Shown here: positions 49,716-55,155 of the stretch, in pieces | How the letters are laid out: the number at the start of each line of letters is the position of its first letter | How positions within the stretch are numbered: the first letter of the stretch is position 1 | Program-made: the position numbers and the translations under genes | Source of the DNA: Bacteroidota bacterium | GTDB lineage: Bacteria; Bacteroidota; Bacteroidia; Chitinophagales; Chitinophagaceae | DNA: 55,155 bases | NCBI GenBank assembly: GCA_029561255.1 | Contig: JAKQJH010000159.1 | Location: 1 to 55,155 of the forward strand | Direction: 5' to 3' | The notes under the pieces: model-generated | What the model was told of the DNA's origin: nothing | The model's input: the letters and a program-made list of their open reading frames with translations, nothing else | The model's database searches: none

Positions 49716-50897
49716 TCAGCCTTTACCTGCTGTCAGACTCTGGGAGAAGGCGTTCAAAATAAAGGCCAGGTCCTTATAAAGAATTGTTTCGTTAATAGTA
49801 ATCAGGGATTTTGTTTTACCCGGTGCAAAGGGCATACGTATTGAAAATTCTGTATTTAGTTTTTGCTGGAAAATCCGGGCATCTGTTCCTCCCGTTAATT
49901 CCAGTTGATAAATATTGGTGCCCCCGTCAAGCGGGTTTATCCGGATATCATTTCTCTTATTTAACCGGGCAAACAACTCCTCTCCTTTTGCCTTTGCCTT
50001 TAGCAAACGGTCTTCCAACCCTTCGAGTCGCCCCAGGGCCATGGCCGCATTTGTCCAGTTACCATACATACTTCCCCCGTGAATTTTCACCAGGTGGGGC
50101 ATTTTACTGATTGTATCCTTATCCCCGCAAAGAACCGCCCCCCCACTTGCACCCAGGTATTTATAAAGGGAGATATACACCGTATCAAAACAGGAGGAAA
50201 ACTCCTGTATAGAAATACCTGACCACGCACTGGCCATATAAATCCGGGCCCCATCAAGATGAAGTTTAATTCCCTTACTTCTGCAGTACTCACTGATTTT
50301 TTTAATTTCCCCAATGGGAATCATCCTGCCATCTGTTCGGCGTACAGGGTTTTCAATCGAAACAGTGCCTATACCACTACCAAAAACCTCCTGTTCCGGG
50401 AGCTGTTCAATAGCTGTTTGCAAAGTGGCTGCCGTAAAATATGTTTCCTCTTTGGCCAGCGGATAAAGTCGCTTTTGGAATACAGACTGCGCTGCATCCG
50501 CTTCATCGCGGTAAACATGACTGGTATCCTGTACAAAAACCTTTGTATGATTACCACTCAGAACAGATATAGCCAGCTGATTGGCCATCGTGCCACTGGG
50601 CATATAAATGGCTTTCTCTTTACCCGTGATCTCCGCCATCTTTTTTTCCAATGCTTCCACGGCCCCTCCTGATCCGTACCGATCCTTTTGTATGGCTGCA
50701 TGGGCATTCAGTTTCTGTAATTCTGCCAGGTATTCCGCCGGCTCAAACATCTCCCCATCCCCAAAAAATTTGATCACGTCCAGAGTTGATTCTGCAGACA
50801 GGGTTTCCCGGGAGAAAGCCGTTGAGGCATTTCCCAAAAATGGCAGTGCAGCTAAGCCGGAAAAGCGCAGAAAACTTCGACGGTTAAAATCAGGCAT
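49716..50897 (-). CDS. Tat-exported threonine-aldolase-like PLP enzyme
   Basis: 393 residues. The first 29 residues carry a twin-arginine signal (NRRSFLRFSGLAALPFLG), so it is exported folded with its PLP. The catalytic part matches the beta-eliminating lyase/low-specificity L-threonine aldolase family: YGSGGAVEALEKKMAEITGKEKAIYMPSGTMANQLA, HLDGARIYMA with PLP-binding Asp 215, and SLYKYLGASGGAVLCG with Schiff-base Lys about 246. Typical members are cytosolic and cleave threonine to glycine and acetaldehyde; the Tat signal and periplasmic site are unusual. Substrate unknown. Confidence 0.9.
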   Translation of the reverse strand: MPDFNRRSFLRFSGLAALPFLGNASTAFSRETLSAESTLDVIKFFGDGEMFEPAEYLAELQKLNAHAAIQKDRYGSGGAVEALEKKMAEITGKEKAIYMPSGTMANQLAISVLSGNHTKVFVQDTSHVYRDEADAAQSVFQKRLYPLAKEETYFTAATLQTAIEQLPEQEVFGSGIGTVSIENPVRRTDGRMIPIGEIKKISEYCRSKGIKLHLDGARIYMASAWSGISIQEFSSCFDTVYISLYKYLGASGGAVLCGDKDTISKMPHLVKIHGGSMYGNWTNAAMALGRLEGLEDRLLKAKAKGEELFARLNKRNDIRINPLDGGTNIYQLELTGGTDARIFQQKLNTEFSIRMPFAPGKTKSLITINETILYKDLAFILNAFSQSLTAGKG

Positions 50898-50968
50898 GAT
50901 ACTACTTTTAAGTTATCTAATGTACAACAAATTGCCCCTGTATCAGTTTCCCTATCACCATTGGAAAT

Positions 50969-51415
50969 TTACGGATACTCCAGGTGACCCGGGTTTTCTG
51001 TTGTGTAGGACGCCGGGTAGGACCGAAACAGGTTGCGGGTTATTGTAACAAACAGGTTAGTCCGGAAATCAGCCGGTTGTAACTTATTCAGGAGCAGTGG
51101 TCCGTTGGGCCGGGCCGTTGAAAGAATTTCCCGGAAATTAGTTTCACTGTTGTGATAAAAAACACTATCCCTATACTCTGTTATCAGCACCAGGTTAAAG
51201 CCGGCGGCAGAATCGGCCACCACTTCTTCGAGCCTGTAAGAAAGAATAAATCCTTTCTTTAAAGCGATATCCCTGTATACCTTCCAGTTGTTTTCATAAA
51301 AGTAAACGGCTTCAGCCCGTCGGCCCTCCTTTACTTGTACAAAATCCATAACGGTGACACCCTGAGCGGTGCTACAAAAACTCACCAACAGAAAGAAAGG
51401 AAACAAATAGCGCAT
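50969..51415 (-). CDS. Small exported protein, possible dimeric alpha/beta-barrel
   Basis: 148 residues with signal peptide (YLFPFFLLVSFCSTAQ). VTVMDFVQVKEGRRAEAVYFYENNWKVYRDIALKKGFILSYRLEEVV ... FNLVLITEYRDSV has the ferredoxin-like strand-helix-strand pattern of dimeric alpha/beta-barrel proteins. Function unknown. It lies 71 bp upstream of the aldolase-like gene on the same strand. Confidence 0.65.
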   Translation of the reverse strand: MRYLFPFFLLVSFCSTAQGVTVMDFVQVKEGRRAEAVYFYENNWKVYRDIALKKGFILSYRLEEVVADSAAGFNLVLITEYRDSVFYHNSETNFREILSTARPNGPLLLNKLQPADFRTNLFVTITRNLFRSYPASYTTENPGHLEYP

Positions 51416-51602
51416 AGTCTGGCTTTTACAGGCAATCTAGTTTGAAATTCCATAAGTGTCTATAAAAATTATATAACCGGTCATTAAGTTTTGCACAAAC
51501 CGGCTGCTGAACTATAAAACCCGGGAATAACCGGGCTATCCGACTCTAATTAGTGTAGCTTACAGGTATACAGGCAATACCGCCTGGGATAAAATACAAA
51601 GT

Positions 51603-52013
51603 ATGTCCAACATTACAGAACTGGTGGCCGCTGATAAAAATCTGTCCACTTTGTTAAGAGGCGTAAAGGCCGCAGATATGGAAACAGAACTCAGTCAAAA
51701 AGGTCCTTTTACCGTTTTCGCCCCCTCAGAAAGTGCCTTTGGTAAACTGCCGCAAGGGGAACTGCCTTTTTTGCTGAAACCTGAAAACAAAATAATCCTT
51801 AAAACCCTGCTGGATAGTCATATAATACCTGGAAAAACTGCTTTCAAAGATTTCAGGGACGGACAGAAACTGACAACCATCAGTGGCCGTGAACTGGAAG
51901 TGAAAGTGTTGAATGGTTCGGTAAGCATCAATGGTGCCACTATTCTTGGTCGTGACCAGGATGCCACCAATGGGATTATACACTCCCTGGACATCGTAAT
52001 CCCGGCTGATTAA
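51603..52013 (+). CDS. Fasciclin (FAS1) domain protein
   Basis: 136 residues, one FAS1 domain: ITELVAADKNLSTLLRGVKAADMETELSQKGPFTVFAPSESAFGKLP (about 4-50), LLDSHIIPGK (about 74-83) and the end motif INGATILGRDQDATNGIIHSLDIVI. FAS1 domains mediate adhesion or small-molecule binding in secreted proteins. No signal peptide is seen here, so either the start is mis-assigned (no good upstream start is evident) or the protein is cytosolic. Confidence 0.93.
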   Translation: MSNITELVAADKNLSTLLRGVKAADMETELSQKGPFTVFAPSESAFGKLPQGELPFLLKPENKIILKTLLDSHIIPGKTAFKDFRDGQKLTTISGRELEVKVLNGSVSINGATILGRDQDATNGIIHSLDIVIPAD

Positions 52014-52090
52014 AAAGATATTTTTATAATCTGTGCCTAATCAATCTAATTCCGGTTGTTTTTATATTCCTTTGTACCAGTATCCCTACC

Positions 52091-52414
52091 ATGAACGGGT
52101 ACAAAATATACGATATTAAAGACGCCGACCGGTTTAACCCCTACGTTTATCCGGAAGTCAGAGATGAATTAGACAGGTTATTTTCCGCCGCCTATCTCTT
52201 CACCACCCCTGAAAAGGAGAATATTATCATCTCCTATCTAAGGGACCACTCCCTTCACAGTCATTGGCTCCTGGAACATAAAGAGCTATGCGACCTCGTT
52301 ACCCATGGCAAGTGCCAGACCAGCAATATTGAAGCATTGTTTGAGGCCTGCAGAGGTAACCGGCAGTTCATGCACAGTTATGAAGAGTATATCCGGAATA
52401 TTGATGTGGAGTAG
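52091..52414 (+). CDS. Protein of unknown function
   Basis: 107 residues, soluble and helical, with three Cys/His-containing stretches (HSLHSHWLLEHKELCDLVTHGKCQTSNIEALFEACRGN). No signal or transmembrane segment. No family recognised. Followed after 27 bp by the terminator of the convergent ompW gene. Confidence 0.6.
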   Translation: MNGYKIYDIKDADRFNPYVYPEVRDELDRLFSAAYLFTTPEKENIIISYLRDHSLHSHWLLEHKELCDLVTHGKCQTSNIEALFEACRGNRQFMHSYEEYIRNIDVE

Positions 52415-52441
52415 TTGTACTCCACCGACGGATTCAACCAC

Positions 52442-52473
52442 AAAAAAAAGCCACCCGTAACGGGCAGCTTTGT
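52442..52473 (-). terminator. Rho-independent terminator of ompW
   Basis: On the minus strand a GC-rich stem (gctgcccg/cgggtggc, imperfect) is followed by eight T residues. Confidence 0.85.
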
Positions 52474-52491
52474 ACAAATAAAATGACACAA

Positions 52492-53118
52492 TCAGAATTT
52501 AAATCCGGCACCCAATCCGATAATAAACGGATTGACTTTCACATCAGATAATACAACCGGAATAGCTCCTTTAATAGTTACATCTGTTTTCAACAGAATC
52601 TTTTTCAGGTCCAGGTTCAGGAACCATTTATCGTTCAGCTGATAATCAAATCCGGCCTGTGTGGAAAATCCGACATTACTTTTGTACCCGAGATCCAGCG
52701 CCTCTTTTTTCTCTCCATAAAAAATGGAATAATTTATACCTGCCCCGATATAAGGGGTAAACGCTTTCCCTGCAAAATGATACTGCAGATTAACCGTGGG
52801 GGGTAATAACCAGACTTTGCCCAGTTTGGTGGAAGAATTGCCATCATCCAGTTTAACGGTGTGATGTGTTGTACCCAGGATCAGTTCGGCAGCTAAATTT
52901 TTACTGAAGAAATAAGTGAAATCCAGCTCCGGAGCAATTGCAGTAGAGATTTTAATATCATCTCCGGAAAGGTCATAACTGGAAGCGGGTGGAATGGCTC
53001 CCAAAACGCGGAATCTCATTTTCCATTTGGGCGCTTCAGGTGCGGCCGTTTTACTTTCCTGGGAAAAAGCAACCAATCCGGTTGCCACTAAAAAAACAAG
53101 CAGTACAATCTTTTTCAT
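52492..53118 (-). CDS. ompW: OmpW-family outer-membrane protein
   Basis: 208 residues with signal peptide (IVLLVFLVATGLVAFSQ). It forms an eight-stranded barrel: MRFRVLGAIPPASS, IAPELDFTYFFSKNLAAELILGTTHHTV, LPPTVNLQYHFAGKAFTPYIGAGINYSIFYG, STQAGFDYQLNDKWFLNLDLKKI, and the terminal VNPFIIGLGAGFKF, in the OmpW order. Members take up small hydrophobic compounds or iron-related ligands and are often stress-regulated. A TAnnTTTG element (TACATTTG, 53139-53146 on the minus strand) lies 21 bp upstream. Confidence 0.92.
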   Translation of the reverse strand: MKKIVLLVFLVATGLVAFSQESKTAAPEAPKWKMRFRVLGAIPPASSYDLSGDDIKISTAIAPELDFTYFFSKNLAAELILGTTHHTVKLDDGNSSTKLGKVWLLPPTVNLQYHFAGKAFTPYIGAGINYSIFYGEKKEALDLGYKSNVGFSTQAGFDYQLNDKWFLNLDLKKILLKTDVTIKGAIPVVLSDVKVNPFIIGLGAGFKF

Positions 53119-53324
53119 AAGTGTTTCTATTTAGGTCGCAAATGTAGTTGCCACGGATTACCCCACTTCGTGATTGTTTTCACAAGAGGACATGATCAAT
53201 ATTATATTTTAAATCAGTTTTTTATTCTACCTTATGATTAAAAGACAATCTGCTCTTTAATGCCACCTTTAAATACACGCCTACCTGTTTGTAATTCCAG
53301 CCCGGCTTGCGTACATTTAATAGC

Positions 53325-53675
53325 ATGGCCAACATAAAAAACATATCACTAGTACTGTTCTTCTTGTTTTTTTCCCTTCAATCGGGCGGTCAGGTTTTTT
53401 ATAAAACGCCATCTGGCAAAAAATACCATACCGATTCCTGCCGGATGGTGAATAATTTTTCCGAAGCTATAACGATTGAAAAAGCCAGGCAACTGGGACT
53501 ACAGCCTTGCCTGATCTGCCGGCCGACAAACATTTATACGGGCAGTACGACTGCCACTAAAACCAGCGGACAAGCCGCAACCGTTCAATGCAAGGGAAAA
53601 ACAAAAGCAGGTACCCGTTGCCGGCATATGACCCGGATCGCCAATGGGTATTGCTATCAGCACCAGCCTGAATAG
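53325..53675 (+). CDS. Exported protein with Cys-rich N-domain and DUF5763 tail
   Basis: 116 residues from ATG 53325. Signal peptide LVLFFLFFSLQSGGQ. The N-domain (VFYKTPSGKKYHTDSCRMVNNFSEAITIEKARQLGLQPCLICRP, about 25-68) has the pattern of a small metal-binding/Ada-like Cys domain (H...C...C-C). After a Thr-rich linker comes CKGKTKAGTRCRHMTRIANGYCYQHQPE, the four-ligand C-C-C-H zinc-like motif of DUF5763. Two possible metal sites in a short exported protein. Confidence 0.82.
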   Translation: MANIKNISLVLFFLFFSLQSGGQVFYKTPSGKKYHTDSCRMVNNFSEAITIEKARQLGLQPCLICRPTNIYTGSTTATKTSGQAATVQCKGKTKAGTRCRHMTRIANGYCYQHQPE

Positions 53676-54235
53676 AATGGATTATCTTTAGCTGTCAAAA
53701 CCTTTTTCATACATTATATCCCTTAATTTCTGACAGCCTCTTCCTGCTTACCTGCAAACAATCCGATAAAATAAAACGACGCTTAGTACTTTAATTATAC
53801 CGGGTCAGGAGTACCTGATCAAGTGCAGACAACTACCACGAACCGGCAGAAGAAAAACCTAAAATTCCGGTCATTCCCCCTGACCAGACGAATTTTTAAT
53901 TCTTATTTACAACGGCGTAAAAAAGCATCAGATGACCGGACCTGATTTTTATGGAAGGCGGGTTGCTGTATTAACCATTATTGAAAAATCCGGTTATAGA
54001 AACCGCCTTACAGCTATACTCCGGCCATAGTTTCAAAGAGGAGGAACCCCTCGCTTAGAAAAACAAGTCAGTCAGAAAAAAACAGAAATTACCCGTTTTT
54101 TTCACCGGGCTAATAAAAGAATTAACGTGTATTTGCAGTTGGGAATAAAAAGTTCAATGAGTTCGGGCTTATAAATTTCATAACGGTGTAAAATGTGAAA
54201 ACAATACTTTTCACAAGCTACATTAAGAAGATAAA
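53676..54235. other. Non-coding spacer before the RAYT locus
   Basis: About 560 bp with no credible gene and several AT-rich tracts. Weak inverted segments exist (for example ccggtta near 53991) but none is convincing. It may hold the promoter of the RAYT gene. Confidence 0.5.
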
Positions 54236-54330
54236 ATGCGAGGCGGGACGCCTCGCATAGCGGCTAACATGTAATTCATCAACTCGCCACAGGCGAGATA
54301 ATACACCTGCCGGGCTGAAAGCCCGGCAGG
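54236..54330. repeat. REP-like hairpins upstream of the RAYT gene
   Basis: Three hairpins with three-base loops: atgcgaggcg-gga-cgcctcgcat (54236-54258, perfect 10-bp stem), ctcgcc-aca-ggcgag (54283-54297), and cctgccgggct-gaa-agcccggcagg (54306-54330, perfect 11-bp stem). The first is the reverse complement of the core of the downstream hairpin at 54991-55009. Confidence 0.92.
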
Positions 54331-54355
54331 CAGAATCAAATGCAACATTTAAAAA

Positions 54356-54916
54356 ATGACTTATTCTGATACGGCCGGCTATAAAATACGGAATCAGGCT
54401 GCCACTCATTTCCTGACATTTACCATTGTAGGCTGGATCGATATTTTCAGCAGAAAACGTTACCGGGATATCATTTTGGAAAGCCTGGACTTTTGCCGGA
54501 AGAATAAAGGACTACAGTTGAATGCCTATGTGATCATGTCCAATCACATTCATTTTATCTGGACCTCCGCGGATAAAAATCTGAGTGGCCTGATCCGGGA
54601 CTTCAAAAGTCATACCAGTAAACGCTTAACTGCTTCCATACAGGAAGAGCCGGAAAGCCGTCGTGACTGGCTGTTACATCTGTTCAGGTTTCATGCCAAC
54701 CAGACGAATGCGAATGAAATTTTCCGGGTCTGGACCGGGGATAATCACCCGGAAGAAATTCATTCCGCTCACTTTTTTACTACCAAGCTGAATTATATTC
54801 ATCAGAATCCGGTCAGGAACGGACTCGTCGCCAATCCGGCCAGTTATCTCTATAGCAGTGCGGCGAATTATGAAGGCCGGAAAGGCCTGATTGAAATAGA
54901 TACTCTACACTGGTAA
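54356..54916 (+). CDS. REP-associated tyrosine transposase (RAYT, Y1/IS200-like HUH nuclease)
   Basis: 186 residues. The HUH motif is MSNHIHFIW (His 64 and His 66) and the catalytic tyrosine is in KLNYIHQNPVRNGLV (Tyr 147). RAYTs are single-copy domesticated relatives of IS200/IS605 transposases that recognise and nick REP hairpins; they usually occur as one copy flanked by REPs, as here. The stop codon TAA overlaps the first base pairs of the downstream hairpin. It begins 26 bp after the last upstream hairpin. Intact, so probably active. Confidence 0.95.
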   Translation: MTYSDTAGYKIRNQAATHFLTFTIVGWIDIFSRKRYRDIILESLDFCRKNKGLQLNAYVIMSNHIHFIWTSADKNLSGLIRDFKSHTSKRLTASIQEEPESRRDWLLHLFRFHANQTNANEIFRVWTGDNHPEEIHSAHFFTTKLNYIHQNPVRNGLVANPASYLYSSAANYEGRKGLIEIDTLHW

Positions 54917-55009
54917 CCACGGAGCTTCCAGCTCCGTGGTTGTATTATGTCGCCTCCGGCGACTTGAAGATGCTGTAAAGCAGCTGCTCAGCGAGGCGTC
55001 CCGCCTCGC
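54915..55009. repeat. REP-like hairpins downstream of the RAYT gene
   Basis: Hairpins with loop tcc: aaccacggagct/agctccgtggtt (54915-54941, perfect 12-bp stem), gtcgcc/ggcgac (54949-54963), and gcgaggcg/cgcctcgc (54991-55009). The loop tcc is the complement of the upstream gga loop, so the gene is bracketed by inverted copies of one REP (54236-54258 and 54991-55009). Confidence 0.92.
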
Positions 55010-55155
55010 CTGCTGCCTCTCTACGACATTCCATTTTAGCTCCGTCCCGCCTCGCCTGCTGCCTTTCAACGACCTTCTATTTTATCTCTGTCCCGCCTCG
55101 CCTGCTGCCTTTCAACGACCTTCTATTTTATCTCTGTCCCGCCTCGCCTGCTGCC
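54998..55155 (+). repeat. 46-bp tandem repeat array running off the right edge
   Basis: Units start at 54998, 55044, 55090 and 55136, exactly 46 bp apart. The first 20 bp (gtcccgcctcgcctgctgcc) are identical in all four; the remaining 26 bp differ in unit one but are identical in units two and three. Each contains half of the REP stem (cgcctcgc). The window ends inside the fourth unit, so the array continues. Confidence 0.95.

Noticed and set aside
54218-54409. Minus-strand frame across the REP hairpins
   Set aside because: It reads through palindromes and overlaps the RAYT start; it has no protein character.
54998-55155. CRISPR array
   Set aside because: The 26-bp spacers between the 20-bp identical parts are themselves repeated, and no cas gene is in the window. 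It is a tandem repeat.

Overview
The window looks like a chromosomal segment of a Bacteroidota bacterium, most likely Chitinophagaceae. The grounds are SusC/TonB-type receptors with carboxypeptidase-like N-terminal domains, a DUF5686 barrel protein, a type IX secretion sorting tail, Bacteroidota-type promoters (TTG-N17-TAnnTTTG), few Shine-Dalgarno sites and many short lipoproteins. No rRNA, tRNA, CRISPR array or complete prophage was seen. Most of the window is housekeeping and envelope genes; the unusual content lies between the genes and at the right edge.

Layout. 1-5.3 kb: a large unknown secreted protein cut by the left edge, a metallophosphoesterase carrying an in-frame palindrome, a membrane protein, a PD40 propeller lipoprotein and a TPR lipoprotein. 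5.6-9.3 kb: ribulose-phosphate epimerase, a lipoprotein and a TonB receptor. 9.4-15.4 kb: a possible small terminator-ended transcript, an EreA/ChaN-like membrane protein, a TonB-C-like/OMP pair, a glycoside-hydrolase-like protein and a deoxyribosyltransferase-like protein. 15.5-26.8 kb: a DUF5686 protein, a twelve-PAS histidine kinase, PhoH, a YiiX-type hydrolase and small lipoproteins. 26.9-30.3 kb: fluoride channel, pyrophosphatase, a half-size TauE-like protein, a tandem pair of diverged secreted paralogues and an NlpC/P60 protein. 30.3-38.8 kb: a sigma factor with a small membrane protein, an atypical MurC-like ligase, an MpaB-like protein, two haem c proteins and small proteins. 38.8-46.8 kb: a TonB receptor, two RRM proteins, a cold-shock-domain protein, a DsbA-like protein lacking the nucleophilic cysteine and a lytic transglycosylase. 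47-55 kb: surface/T9SS proteins, a Tat-exported threonine-aldolase-like enzyme, a fasciclin protein, OmpW, and a REP-associated transposase (RAYT) flanked by inverted REP hairpins that run into a 46-bp tandem array.

Main signal in the non-coding DNA: several different families of short-word tandem repeats (7-, 8-, about 10- and 21-bp units) recur between genes. Many begin at, or within a few bases of, a stop codon. All five convergent gene junctions with a spacer over 100 bp hold such repeats, and in four of them hairpin-forming arms are visible; the four tight convergent junctions hold none. In one case the repeat supplies the last residues and stop codon of a gene. This, with the RAYT/REP locus, is the best candidate for something not yet described here. 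Proteins likely to act together are the RNA-binding set (RRM, RRM, CSD) at 41.6-46.8 kb, the sigma factor with its membrane partner, and the adjacent surface proteins at 47-49.4 kb.
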